Shown here one piece after another: positions 46,465-55,506 of a stretch of 64,000 nt of DNA (position 1 is the stretch's first letter; the number at the start of each line of letters is the position of its first letter). The DNA lies in NCBI GenBank assembly GCA_035692985.1, contig DASSHG010000003.1, positions 1 to 64,000 of the forward strand. The letters are read 5' to 3'. A model generated the notes under the pieces. The model worked only from the letters and a program-made list of their open reading frames with translations. It was not told where the DNA came from and did no database searches. Both the position numbers and the translations under genes were made by a program. Source of the stretch: JARIHC01 sp035692985 (lineage in GTDB: Bacteria > Patescibacteriota > Saccharimonadia > Saccharimonadales > UBA4665).

Positions 46465-46949
46465 TCTGGCTGGTCCTGGCCGCTCTAGTGCTGCTAATAT
46501 TTTTCGCCGGAGTATTGCTGTTCGGCGCGCCGTATTTGCCGACTCTTAAGCCCCAGGTAAAAACAGCGCTCCAATTAGCCGACCTAAAACCCGGCCAGAC
46601 CTTGCTGGAGCTGGGTTGTGGCGACGGCCGGGTACTGCTAACCGCCGCCAAACAAGACCTTAACGTCGTAGGTTACGAACTCAACCCGCTGTTGGCGCTT
46701 ATCGCGTGGGCGCGGACCCGTCGCTACCGGCGCCAGGTCAGGGTAGTCTGGGGCGACTTCTGGCGCGCCGACTGGCCGCCTGCCGCGGCTATCTTCACTT
46801 TCTTACTCCCGCGTTACATGGCTAAGTTGGATAAAAAATGCATACAATACCCAGATAAGCCGGTTAAATTATTGAGCTTCGCGTTCGAAATACCCGGCAA
46901 ACAACCCCAGCACCATAAAAACGGCGTCTATGTTTACGACTATACCTAG
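46461..46949 (+). CDS. Membrane-anchored class I SAM methyltransferase
   Basis: 162 residues. One N-terminal membrane helix (WLVLAALVLLIFFAGVLLF), then a small SAM fold with motif I LLELGCGDGRVLL and acidic Glu in VGYELNP. The substrate is unknown; such anchored methyltransferases are common in CPR. Overlaps xseB by 4 nt (ATGA). Confidence 0.85.
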   Translation: MIWLVLAALVLLIFFAGVLLFGAPYLPTLKPQVKTALQLADLKPGQTLLELGCGDGRVLLTAAKQDLNVVGYELNPLLALIAWARTRRYRRQVRVVWGDFWRADWPPAAAIFTFLLPRYMAKLDKKCIQYPDKPVKLLSFAFEIPGKQPQHHKNGVYVYDYT

Positions 46950-46976
46950 GCCGACCCGATATGCTACAGTAATTTT

Positions 46977-47675
46977 ATGATCAAGCATAATCAAGATGGG
47001 GCAGCCAGCGGCCTGGCGGTTTCACTGGTACTGGCCATCGTGCTACTGGTCGGCGCCATCGCGTTCGGCGTCTGGTCCTTCAGCGGCCGCCAAGATTACA
47101 AAAATCACACCGACGCCAAAATAGCCGCCGCCGTTACGGTGGCCAAGCAGCAAGAGGGAACAGCCAAGGATAAACAATTCGCCGAAGAGGAAAAGAATCC
47201 GCTAAAGGCTTACAGCGGCCCGCAAGCCTACGGCAGTATCATCTTGCAGTATCCCAAGACGTGGAGCGGTTACGTGGCCGATTCCAGCAGTAGCGACAAC
47301 AATAGCACGACGCCGGTCGACGGTTATTTCCATCCTGGTGTTGTGCCGTCTATTACCGACCAAGCTTCGGTTTTCTCCCTGCGCCTGCAAGTGCTGAGCC
47401 AGAGCTACTCGCAGACGTTAACGGATCTCAATAGCGCGCAGCAATCCCAAAATCCGCCCACCGTCAAACCCTACGCCTTACCCAAAGTGCCTAATACGGT
47501 CGGGGTTGAGTTAACCGGTACGCTGCCGGAGAGCAGTAACGGCAATGACAAGAAAACCGGCACCATGGTGATTTTGCCGCTGCGCTCCCAAACGCTTGAA
47601 TTATGGACCGAGGGCGACCAATACACGGCCGACTTTAATAATTATATTTTGCCGAACTTTACTTTCTCGCCGTAA
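46977..47675 (+). CDS. Single-pass exported protein, 232 aa, unknown function
   Basis: One membrane helix (GLAVSLVLAIVLLVGAIAFGV), then a charged helix and an extracellular beta-rich domain with many Ser and Thr (LQYPKTWSGYV). Not recognised; possibly PsbP-like fold by texture only. Extended -10 TGCTACAGT (hexamer 46965-46970) is 6 nt before the ATG. Its last 17 nt overlap the convergent orphan. Confidence 0.75.
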   Translation: MIKHNQDGAASGLAVSLVLAIVLLVGAIAFGVWSFSGRQDYKNHTDAKIAAAVTVAKQQEGTAKDKQFAEEEKNPLKAYSGPQAYGSIILQYPKTWSGYVADSSSSDNNSTTPVDGYFHPGVVPSITDQASVFSLRLQVLSQSYSQTLTDLNSAQQSQNPPTVKPYALPKVPNTVGVELTGTLPESSNGNDKKTGTMVILPLRSQTLELWTEGDQYTADFNNYILPNFTFSP

Positions 47676-48489
47676 CAGTCTCGCCAAGCGGCAGGTGCAA
47701 GACCCGCAAGACTGCCTCGGTGGCAACTAATAACGTCCTCTCATTAAGATCCAGACGTTGTTTATGCCGGCCATCCCTGGAAATTGTGGGCAGAAACCGG
47801 GCCTGGTATTTCGTGGTGATTGGGTAGTGAGCCAGGCAAGACGCCTGGTCATGGTGAAAGCCACGCTCGCCGGCATACCGTGACTGGGCTTCGTCGCTGA
47901 TTATGTGGCCGGCCGGTGCCGAAAGTACGTGTCGTCCTAAACGGGCTTGCTCGAAGTGTTGCCGGTCCAGGGCTTCTTTCTTTTCTTTAATTTCAGCCGT
48001 GCTGCGCAATATGGTTTCTGGAGATGCGTCTTTCATCTCGTGGGGAAGTTCGCGACGGGCGGACGGTTTCAGTAGTATGGCGGCTGAAAATTTTTCATTG
48101 AGGCCATTGTCGTGTACCGGATGCTTATCGCCATACGTCCGCCAGGTTTTGCTGACCCTGGTGCCGCCTTTTTTAACAGAGGCCTGGTTGATATCAAACC
48201 GTGGAATTAAGCCGGGAGCGTGCCGCTCGCCCTCAAGGCCGATGGCCTGCAGGCTGGGGGCGATGGTCAGACGGGCAGCATAGCCTTGGGCGGTTTGCTG
48301 GCCGATCCATTCTCTGTCTTCCGGCCGCAGGGCGTCACGGATTAATTCGAAAGACGGCACTTCCTCTTCGATTTCCCGCTGGCTAAAACCAAACCCGTCG
48401 AGCACGGCAAGGTTGACAGCATACTGGTCGCTTAACCGCTCGTCTGTCAATGGCGGTGAAACTGGGGCTTCTCCCGATGTCTCGTACAT
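47659..48489 (-). CDS. Orphan protein, 276 aa
   Basis: Not recognised. Soluble, charged; His-rich stretch ERGFHHDQASCLAHYP near residue 205. Contains no recognisable catalytic motif. TATAAA lies 4 nt before the ATG on the minus strand, too close for a start point, but a second extended -10 TGCTATAAA sits about 40 nt upstream. Converges on the exported-protein gene with a 17-nt overlap of coding sequence. Confidence 0.7.
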   Translation of the reverse strand: MYETSGEAPVSPPLTDERLSDQYAVNLAVLDGFGFSQREIEEEVPSFELIRDALRPEDREWIGQQTAQGYAARLTIAPSLQAIGLEGERHAPGLIPRFDINQASVKKGGTRVSKTWRTYGDKHPVHDNGLNEKFSAAILLKPSARRELPHEMKDASPETILRSTAEIKEKKEALDRQHFEQARLGRHVLSAPAGHIISDEAQSRYAGERGFHHDQASCLAHYPITTKYQARFLPTISRDGRHKQRLDLNERTLLVATEAVLRVLHLPLGETVTARK

Positions 48490-48569
48490 GAATTTATAAT
48501 AACATATATTTAATTTTATAGCAATTTTAATCTATGGCCGGCACGTGCGGCGGTGCTATAATAAAAGCA

Positions 48570-49286
48570 ATGAGCGAGGGTAGCCAATCATCGATTGTTC
48601 TTCAAGAATTATTGCTCAGTGTGGCCGAGGAGCTGAAACTGCCGCTGATCCAAATTGCCCGCCAAGCCGAGCAGGCGGAGCAGGGCGGCCCTGGTTCTAA
48701 GAGCATCCGCGGCACGGCCGAGACGGCTCTCCGACTACTTGATAATTACGCTCTGGGCGTCCGCTTACAGCTGCAGCCGGCCCAGCTGGAGCAGGAGCCG
48801 GTATCGGTTTCGTCGGTTTTATATGATACGGGCCAGCAATTGGACGCCCTGGCTAAAAATTACGGCGTCGAGCTGGAGCTGAACGTAGCCGGCCGCTACG
48901 GTACGGTGATGGCCCACCGCCAGGGTTTGCAATCGGCGCTGGTGAGTCTGGGCGCGGCGCTGATCGAAGCCTTGCCGGCGCTGGAAAGCCCGCGGCAGCT
49001 CAAGCTGCAATTAGCCAGTCACCGCAGCCGCTACGGTATCGTGGCCGGTTTGTATGCTGACACGCCGCAACTGACTAATGCGGCCCTGAAACGCGGCCGC
49101 CGCTTGCAAAGCGAGCGCGTGAGCCGCCAGCCGCTAACCACTATCAGCCACACTAGCGGCGCCGGCATTTTCGTGGCCGATACTATCCTGCAAGCCATGC
49201 ACTTGCGTCTGCGCGCTTCCCGTCACCACAATCTTTATGGCTTGGGAACAGTGCTGCCGCCGAATAATCAAATCGCATTGGTTTGA
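48570..49286 (+). CDS. Degenerate sensor histidine kinase (pseudo-kinase)
   Basis: 238 residues from the ATG at 48570; extended -10 TGCTATAAT (hexamer 48557-48562) is 7 nt upstream, ruling out longer readings. N-terminal HisKA-like dimerisation helix has VAEELKLPLIQIA, where the H-box His is Glu. The C-terminal part resembles an HATPase with a weak N-box (ALVSLGAALIEAL) and GAGIFVADTILQAM in place of the G2 box. Cytoplasmic, no sensor domain. It precedes the receiver by 12 nt. Confidence 0.8.
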   Translation: MSEGSQSSIVLQELLLSVAEELKLPLIQIARQAEQAEQGGPGSKSIRGTAETALRLLDNYALGVRLQLQPAQLEQEPVSVSSVLYDTGQQLDALAKNYGVELELNVAGRYGTVMAHRQGLQSALVSLGAALIEALPALESPRQLKLQLASHRSRYGIVAGLYADTPQLTNAALKRGRRLQSERVSRQPLTTISHTSGAGIFVADTILQAMHLRLRASRHHNLYGLGTVLPPNNQIALV

Positions 49287-49298
49287 GAGAATGATTGC

Positions 49299-49691
49299 AT
49301 GAGCCAAATTTTACTTATCGAACCGGACCGGGTACTGGCCGAAACCTATCGCCAGGCTTTGCTCGGCGCCGGCCATCAGGTAGTCTGTTGTGCCAGCGCC
49401 CAGGCGGGTATTATATCGGCCGACCAGCATTGCCCGGATCTCATCATCTTAGAGCTCCAGCTGATTGAGCACTCCGGCATAGAATTCCTGTACGAGCTGC
49501 GTTCCTACCAGGATTGGCAGTTGATCCCGGTTATCATCCAGAGCCACGTGCCGCCCGGCGAATTCACGGCTAATCACCGGCTGCTCAGCGAACAGCTCGG
49601 CGTCACGACCTATTTGTACAAGCCTAACGCGTCATTGCGCGATTTGCTGGCCGTCGTCCAGGAACGACTACAACTTCCCATTCCGGCGTGA
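49299..49691 (+). CDS. Receiver domain protein, phospho-Asp replaced by Glu
   Basis: 130 residues, receiver fold only. Acidic pocket EPDRVL, Lys in YLYKPNA, but the phospho-acceptor position in LIILELQLIEHSG is Glu instead of Asp. Asp-to-Glu often mimics phosphorylation or makes receivers phosphate-independent. Partner of the degenerate kinase upstream; recO begins 1 nt after its stop. Confidence 0.85.
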   Translation: MSQILLIEPDRVLAETYRQALLGAGHQVVCCASAQAGIISADQHCPDLIILELQLIEHSGIEFLYELRSYQDWQLIPVIIQSHVPPGEFTANHRLLSEQLGVTTYLYKPNASLRDLLAVVQERLQLPIPA

Positions 49692-49692
49692 A

Positions 49693-50385
49693 ATGAAACA
49701 ACTCATTACCACCGGTATCATTTTGGGACGCACCAATTACGGCGAAGCCGACCGCATCCTGACCGTGCTGACGCCGGACCACGGCAAGCTGCGCCTGATG
49801 GCCCGCGGCGTGCGCAAAGTAAAATCCAAATTGGCCGGCGGCATCGAGCTGTTCAGTACCAGTAACATCACATTTATCAGCGGCCGCGGCGAAATTGGCA
49901 CGCTGATTAGCACGCGGCTGATTAAGCATTACAGTCACATCGTCGACGATCTGGTCCGCGTCCAGCTGGGCTACGAGCTAATTAAAATGCTGGACCGCGC
50001 CACCGAAGACCATCCTGAAAAGGAATATTACGAGCTAATGGAACAGGCCTTCGCCGCCCTGGACGATCCGAAAATTAGCGTGGCCTTGATCCGCGCCAGG
50101 TTCCAGGCCCAGCTCTTGCGCGCCGGCGGCCATTCGCCCAACCTCAAAACCGATACCAATGACCGCCCCCTCAATGCCGAAACCGCTTATAATTTCGATT
50201 TTGAGGCCATGACCTTCGCCCCGCATCACCGCGGCGACCACACGGCGGCCCACATCAAAACTCTGCGCCTGCTATTTTCCACCCACCAGCCAGCCGACAT
50301 CGCCAAGGTGCAAGGCGTTGACGGGCTCCTAGATGAGCTCGCACCACTTATCCGCACTATGCTGACTTCTTACATTCGGGTATAA
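49693..50385 (+). CDS. recO: DNA repair protein RecO
   Basis: 230 residues. N-terminal OB fold (GIILGRTNYGEADRILTVLTP, with KLRLMARGVRKVKSKLAGG) and a helical C-terminal domain. The four zinc cysteines found in many RecO proteins are missing, as in E. coli RecO. Loads RecA with RecR. In one run with the receiver gene and glyS. Confidence 0.92.
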   Translation: MKQLITTGIILGRTNYGEADRILTVLTPDHGKLRLMARGVRKVKSKLAGGIELFSTSNITFISGRGEIGTLISTRLIKHYSHIVDDLVRVQLGYELIKMLDRATEDHPEKEYYELMEQAFAALDDPKISVALIRARFQAQLLRAGGHSPNLKTDTNDRPLNAETAYNFDFEAMTFAPHHRGDHTAAHIKTLRLLFSTHQPADIAKVQGVDGLLDELAPLIRTMLTSYIRV

Positions 50386-50397
50386 TCAAGCTCAAGT

Positions 50398-51738
50398 ATG
50401 AGCGATGTATCACTAGAGACCTTAGTCAGCCTATGCAAACGCCGCGGCTTCGTTTTTCAGGCTAGCGAGATTTACGGTGGTCTGGCCGGTTTTTATGATT
50501 ATGGCCCGCTTGGCGTTGAGTTGCTCAACAATCTAAAGCAAGAGTGGTGGAGCGCGATAGTAAAAGAGCAGGATAATATTTTTGGTGTAGACGGCGCAAT
50601 CATCCAAAATACCAGACTTTGGGAGGCCAGTGGGCATATAGCGGGGTTTAACGATCCGCTCGTAGAAGACACGGTAACACACAAGCGCTATCGCGCTGAC
50701 CATTTGGCCGGTACTGACAGCAACGACCTGGAAGAGCTGACTAAACTCCTAAAGGATAAAAAATCTCCAGACGGCAATCCTCTCGGTCCAGTGCGCACAT
50801 TTAATATGATGATGAAGACTTATGTCGGTCCGCTGGAAGACGAGGGCAGCGTCTCGTACCTGCGCCCAGAAACAGCAGGTTCTATATTTACGAATTATGA
50901 GAACGTGCGGGAGACGATGCGCGCTAAGTTGCCATTTGGAGTGGCGCAGATTGGTAAGGCTTTCCGCAACGAAATCAGTCCACGCGATTTTATCTTTCGC
51001 GTGCGAGAGCTTGAGCAGGCAGAAATGCAGTATTTCATCCGTCCAAAAGAGCAGGAAAAATCATATGAAGAATGGCGAGAGTTCGCCTGGAAATTCCTAA
51101 TCGAGCGAATCGGTATTAACGAAAAGAATCTTCAGTGGCACGAGCACACCGCCGATGAGCGCGCTCATTACGCAGCCGCCGCGCACGACATTTATTTCAA
51201 GTATCCGTTTGGCTTTAAGGAGCTGTGGGGCACCCATAATCGTACGGATTATGATCTTAAGAACCATCAGCGGGTGAGCGGCAAAGACCTAGAATATTTC
51301 GATGACGAAACCCGCGAACGCTTCACTCCATACGTAATAGAAAGCTCAGTCGGTCTCGGACGGATGTTCCTAGCCGTCTTGACGGACGCCTATCACGAAG
51401 AAGAGATTAACGGCGAAAAGCGCGTCGTGCTGAAGTTCAAGCCGGAGCTGGCGCCGTATCGCGTGGTTGTCTCGCCGCTACTCAAGAACAAGCCGGAGCT
51501 GGTCGCCAAAGCCCAAGAGGTCTACGCCACCCTCAAAAAAGAGTTCGGCAACGTGATGTACGACGACAACGGCAACATCGGCAAACGCTACCGCCGCCAA
51601 GACGAAATCGGCACCCCATACTGCGTCACCATTGACTTTGACACGTTAGAGGATAAAACTGTAACTATAAGAGACCGGGATACGGCCGAGCAGGTCCGGG
51701 TGGAGATCTCCGAACTCAGCAATAAGCTAAGGAGTTAA
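50398..51738 (+). CDS. glyS: Glycyl-tRNA synthetase (homodimeric type)
   Basis: 446 residues, class II. Contains the motif 2 region FRNEISPRDFIFRVRELEQAEMQ and motif 3 ESSVGLGRMFLAVL; anticodon domain ends VRVEISELSNKLRS. This is the eukaryote/archaea-like alpha2 enzyme. TATAAT at 50381-50386 is 11 nt before the ATG. The first two thirds are AT-richer than the GC-rich last third. Confidence 0.96.
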   Translation: MSDVSLETLVSLCKRRGFVFQASEIYGGLAGFYDYGPLGVELLNNLKQEWWSAIVKEQDNIFGVDGAIIQNTRLWEASGHIAGFNDPLVEDTVTHKRYRADHLAGTDSNDLEELTKLLKDKKSPDGNPLGPVRTFNMMMKTYVGPLEDEGSVSYLRPETAGSIFTNYENVRETMRAKLPFGVAQIGKAFRNEISPRDFIFRVRELEQAEMQYFIRPKEQEKSYEEWREFAWKFLIERIGINEKNLQWHEHTADERAHYAAAAHDIYFKYPFGFKELWGTHNRTDYDLKNHQRVSGKDLEYFDDETRERFTPYVIESSVGLGRMFLAVLTDAYHEEEINGEKRVVLKFKPELAPYRVVVSPLLKNKPELVAKAQEVYATLKKEFGNVMYDDNGNIGKRYRRQDEIGTPYCVTIDFDTLEDKTVTIRDRDTAEQVRVEISELSNKLRS

Positions 51739-51740
51739 TC

Positions 51741-52166
51741 ATGAACAATCCAGATATAAGAGTAGGGGCGGTAGGAGAAGACATTACCACTTCTATTGAA
51801 GTAATAAGGCACTATGCGCGCGGCATAATATACAAAGTGGTCGAAATGAATGAAGTCCATGCGATTCATGTACCAGAGAAGGATAATCCCCAAGGAGATG
51901 ATTGGATTAAGATTGATGATCCTCAAGTAAATGCCAGGGATGGACGGTATGCGGAAGTAAGTCCGGCCGAGTCGCTGGTTCGGGTTGTTGGAACGGACGC
52001 AAATGGACTTGCTTTTGAAGTGGGCGAAACAGACGAAGACTGGCAGCCGGGGGCAACCGGCCGAACTCAATGGCGAGTGTACTACAGCGATAGCTGGCAA
52101 GGAATATTGACCGGTTTTGCAACGTGTCAGGATACTGAGTCTGAGCCTGTAGCTAGCACCAATTGA
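51741..52166 (+). CDS. Orphan protein, 141 aa, downstream of glyS
   Basis: Not recognised. Acidic, soluble, beta-rich, with many Asp/Glu and Trp (EVGETDEDWQPGATGRTQWR). An AAGGAG Shine-Dalgarno lies inside the glyS end and the ATG is 2 nt after its stop, so it is coupled to glyS. More AT-rich than typical core genes. Confidence 0.7.
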   Translation: MNNPDIRVGAVGEDITTSIEVIRHYARGIIYKVVEMNEVHAIHVPEKDNPQGDDWIKIDDPQVNARDGRYAEVSPAESLVRVVGTDANGLAFEVGETDEDWQPGATGRTQWRVYYSDSWQGILTGFATCQDTESEPVASTN

Positions 52167-52200
52167 AATACCCCAATCCAAAAACTGCTATGATTGAACC

Positions 52201-53610
52201 ATGAATAAGAGAGCTTTGGATAAGTCGCTGGACTTCATGAGTGGATGGCTATCATTTTTGTACGAGCGCGAGGAAATTCCTGGCTTCGTGATTGCTGTAT
52301 CACACAAGGGAAAAGTGCTGTTTAATGAGGCCTATGGCTACGCTAACATAGAGGAAAAGACGAAGCTGACACCTCGGCACATCTTCCGCATTGCCTCGCA
52401 CTCCAAAACTTTTACTGCCACCGCTATCATGCAACTGCAGGAGCAGGGCAAGCTCAATATAGACGAACCGGTAGTCAAGTATATTACGTGGCTCAACCGT
52501 CACAAAGATAAAAGGTTTCAGGGTGTCACTATTCGCCAGGTCATGTCGCATGGCGCTGGTATCATCCGTGATGGCGCGGAATATGATTTCTGGCAGCTCA
52601 AACAGCCATTTCCTAATGCAGAGCTACTTAAAAAGGAGCTGCTAGAAACGGACCTGGTAATTGATAACAACAAGAAACTCAAATATTCCAATTATGGATA
52701 TAGCTTGCTCGGTTTCTTGATTGCAGAGGTCTCCGGCAAAAGCTATAACCAGTACGTGACTGACAACATCATTAAGCCGCTGGGTCTAAAGGATACCGGT
52801 CCCGAATATACCAAATCACTCAAGGGCCGTGTCGCCACGGGCTACACACGCCCTGACATAGAAGGTAAGGTACGATTGCCCATTGCTAACATTGATACTC
52901 GTGCCATGTCTCCGGCCACTGGTTTTTATTCGACTAGCAATGACATCTGTAAATACTTTACAGCCCGGATGGTTGGATCGGGCAAGTTACTCAGCGATAA
53001 GTCAAAACGGCAGATGCAACGCATACACTGGCGTGCAGAAAATGTTGGCGACAAAAAAGAAGAGTACGCGCTGGGATTAGAAATAGAGCACACCAAAAAG
53101 CGTCGACTATTTGGCCACTCCGGTGGCTTCCCGGGATACATCACAAAATCATTTTTCGATCCCAAAGACGAACTTGTAGTTACGGTCTTAACCAACGCAT
53201 CAGCTACTTACGCGACCTATATGGCTAAGAGCGTGGTCAATCTCGTAGATTTTTTCCAAGATAACTGGCGCCCACCTAAGAACGGGCTTGAACGATATGA
53301 AGGCAGACTTATGTGTTCATGGTTTATCGGGGATATAATCGCATCTGGTGATAAATTGATAATGGGGTATTCTGATAGCTGGAGCGTTTTTGACAACCCG
53401 GACGAGTTGGTACGCGTAGGAGATAGTAAGTTTAAAATCGCCAAAACCAGTAGCTTTGGCTCGGAAGGTGAGCTAGTAAAGTTTGTGCTAGATAGAGACG
53501 GAAAAATCAACAGTATGCGATACGCCGATGTTGAATGTCTCCCGGTCAATGAATATATTGCGCAGATGTCCAAACAAAAAGTGGTCGGCGAAGAATTTGA
53601 GCCGTCATGA
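52201..53610 (+). CDS. Serine beta-lactamase-like hydrolase (class C/DD-peptidase type)
   Basis: 469 residues. SxxK as SHSK (IASHSKTFTATAIMQ), YxN as YSN (LKYSNYGYSLLG), and HxG as GHSGGFPG give the three catalytic motifs of the beta-lactamase/transpeptidase fold. About 110 extra C-terminal residues form a beta domain. No signal peptide is evident. Substrate could be D-amino-acid peptides or esters; resistance cannot be inferred. Extended -10 TGCTATGAT (52189-52194) is 6 nt before the ATG. Confidence 0.85.
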   Translation: MNKRALDKSLDFMSGWLSFLYEREEIPGFVIAVSHKGKVLFNEAYGYANIEEKTKLTPRHIFRIASHSKTFTATAIMQLQEQGKLNIDEPVVKYITWLNRHKDKRFQGVTIRQVMSHGAGIIRDGAEYDFWQLKQPFPNAELLKKELLETDLVIDNNKKLKYSNYGYSLLGFLIAEVSGKSYNQYVTDNIIKPLGLKDTGPEYTKSLKGRVATGYTRPDIEGKVRLPIANIDTRAMSPATGFYSTSNDICKYFTARMVGSGKLLSDKSKRQMQRIHWRAENVGDKKEEYALGLEIEHTKKRRLFGHSGGFPGYITKSFFDPKDELVVTVLTNASATYATYMAKSVVNLVDFFQDNWRPPKNGLERYEGRLMCSWFIGDIIASGDKLIMGYSDSWSVFDNPDELVRVGDSKFKIAKTSSFGSEGELVKFVLDRDGKINSMRYADVECLPVNEYIAQMSKQKVVGEEFEPS

Positions 53611-54053
53611 CTAAACCCGACAAAGACTATCCATTCACATTGGAAGAGTTTCACGACATCTACAGCAAGGTGCCGCGGTTGACGGTGGAGGTGGTCATCA
53701 AGTCCGACAAGGGCGTGTTGCTCAGTTTGCGCGACATCGAGCCGCATAAAGGCGCGTGGCATCTGCCGGGCGGCACCGTGTTCTTCGGCGAAAAGCTGGT
53801 GGACGCCGTTAAGCGCGTCGCCAAAAGGGAACTCGGCATCACGGTTACCGGCACCAAATTGCTCGGCTACATCGAATATCCCAGCCACGTCGGGAATGGC
53901 CTGGATTCGCCGGTCGGCATAGCGTTTCTGGCAAAGTACGAGGGCACGGTCAAGCCTAACCAAGAAGCCGCCAAGCTGGATTGGTTCAGCGAACTCCCGT
54001 CCAACATGCATCCCGACCAAGACAAATTCCTGCAATCCAAAGTATTATCTTAA
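53607..54053 (+). CDS. Nudix hydrolase, GDP-mannose mannosyl hydrolase-like
   Basis: 148 residues. The Nudix box is altered: GGTVFFGEKLVDAVKRVAKR then ELG, lacking the RE and first E of the usual RExxEE. GDP-mannose mannosyl hydrolases carry the same change (RLTMAELG), so a sugar-nucleotide substrate is likely. Its ATG overlaps the stop of the hydrolase upstream (ATGA). Confidence 0.8.
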   Translation: MTKPDKDYPFTLEEFHDIYSKVPRLTVEVVIKSDKGVLLSLRDIEPHKGAWHLPGGTVFFGEKLVDAVKRVAKRELGITVTGTKLLGYIEYPSHVGNGLDSPVGIAFLAKYEGTVKPNQEAAKLDWFSELPSNMHPDQDKFLQSKVLS

Positions 54054-54140
54054 AAGATAATTAAAACTTAACTGGAAAGTTTTGACGCCGCCGGGCAGGG
54101 GCTGGCATGATGACTGTCACTAACCAAAAAAGGAGGTGAC

Positions 54141-54737
54141 ATGTTCCGACAATCTCAAAAAATAAAAGGCTACAAGAAATCAGCGGCGACATTGGCCGCG
54201 TTAATTTTGCTGGTTGGCGGCGTAGCGTTCGCGCTTTTGCAAAGTCAGACCAAGCTGACAGGCAACTCCATATCTACTGTCAGCACCGGTTTGCTGATCA
54301 GTCAAAACGACAGCAATTACGGGCCGACCACTGCGGGTTACAATTTCTCCGGCGTAATACCGGGCGCGCAGCCATCGCAGACTGAGCATTTTGTTCTCAA
54401 AAATACCGGCAGCACCGCTCTGGCGCTTAAGCTTGGAGTCACCAGCATGCCTGCTAATCCCTCTAATATCGACCTTAATAAGGTGCATGTAATATTAACT
54501 CCTTATAGTACTACGACTTTCATGCCCGGAACGCCCCAGAGTTTTTCACTCCAATCTTTGATGGATTCCGCGGACAGCGGCGTGGCCATAGACTACCCGG
54601 ATCCTTTAGCCGCGAGTACTAAAGAAGAGTTCAATATCCAGATGAGCATGGATGCCGATGCCGTCAGCGGATCCAGCGCTTCGCTGTCCAATATTGATTT
54701 GGGTCTAATCGGAGTAGCCACTTCAACCACACCCTAA
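54141..54737 (+). CDS. TasA/camelysin-like exported protein
   Basis: 198 residues. Signal region KKSAATLAALILLVGGVAFALLQS resembles SipW-dependent signal peptides, followed by KLTGNSISTVSTGLL, the start of a camelysin/TasA-type beta sandwich. These proteins form fibres or surface proteases in Firmicutes. AAGGAGGTGA immediately upstream is an exceptionally good Shine-Dalgarno; TTGACG-18-CATGAT lies further up. Assigned by pattern, not by clear homology. Confidence 0.6.
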   Translation: MFRQSQKIKGYKKSAATLAALILLVGGVAFALLQSQTKLTGNSISTVSTGLLISQNDSNYGPTTAGYNFSGVIPGAQPSQTEHFVLKNTGSTALALKLGVTSMPANPSNIDLNKVHVILTPYSTTTFMPGTPQSFSLQSLMDSADSGVAIDYPDPLAASTKEEFNIQMSMDADAVSGSSASLSNIDLGLIGVATSTTP

Positions 54738-54760
54738 AATAGACACTTGCGTAACTATAT

Positions 54761-54769
54761 TGCTATAAT
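54761..54769 (+). promoter_or_regulatory. Extended -10 promoter of the orphan pair at 54793
   Basis: TGCTATAAT at 54761-54769, with GGAG at 54785-54788 before the ATG at 54793. No good -35 is seen at the right distance, as is allowed for extended -10 promoters. Confidence 0.55.
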
Positions 54770-54792
54770 AACTCTGTTAACTATGGAGATTT

Positions 54793-55506
54793 ATGGCTTC
54801 TACATCCGGTGAAGGATCGCCGTTCGACTATGATTTTAGCTTGGATAAGGCCTGCCAGCTACCGTACTTTGACCCGGATAAGGTTGCCGAACAGGCTGTT
54901 TGGCCAGCCGTTAACCATTTATGGCGGGGCGATTGGCGTAAGGATGCCTACGCCGGCCACCAATTCGTTTTTCCCGGAAGGGGAGCAGGACTGCACGAAA
55001 GTACTGTTTTTGATGTCGCTCTTATCACAGACTGCTATAGTTTGCCGGCAGAAGAAGATGATGATAATGACAGCATTGAGCTAGGCCATGCCACGACTAT
55101 CCAAATAGAAAAGGTAGTCACTGCTGGTTTACGTGAAATTGTCTTTCAGCATGCCCACAAGGCCGAAGCCGAGCTTATGGAGACGTTCCAGGATCCCCAG
55201 ATCTTAGTGGCCAAAACGGGCATAACTTACGAATTTGATACGATCGAAGACGCCGAAATCAATGCCTTTCAGTCAGTCGAATACAGTGACGGTATTGTTA
55301 TCTGGGTGTCAGACCGAATTGACGAACACGAGGTAGGGGAATTCTACGAAAATGACGAAGAAGTAGATGATTTAGTCTTTGACATCGATCGTTTCCACCA
55401 GGTTGACCTCGAGAACATTGCCACGGCACTTTCTATTTTGGGCGCGCCAGAGTACTGTATTCGAGCACTGGACACTATTAAAGGACAACCGCTTGAAATT
55501 GAATGA
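54793..55506 (+). CDS. Orphan protein, 237 aa, first of an overlapping pair
   Basis: Not recognised. Strongly acidic (EEDDDNDSIE, YENDEEVDD), soluble, mixed alpha/beta. No motif. The next gene starts within its last codons, so the two form a bicistronic unit with a shared promoter; I see no similarity between the two products. Confidence 0.7.
   Translation: MASTSGEGSPFDYDFSLDKACQLPYFDPDKVAEQAVWPAVNHLWRGDWRKDAYAGHQFVFPGRGAGLHESTVFDVALITDCYSLPAEEDDDNDSIELGHATTIQIEKVVTAGLREIVFQHAHKAEAELMETFQDPQILVAKTGITYEFDTIEDAEINAFQSVEYSDGIVIWVSDRIDEHEVGEFYENDEEVDDLVFDIDRFHQVDLENIATALSILGAPEYCIRALDTIKGQPLEIE

Noticed and set aside
55379..55492. In-frame upstream extension of the second orphan of the pair
   Set aside because: It would overlap the first gene by over 120 nt; the TTG at 55493 has a proper Shine-Dalgarno.
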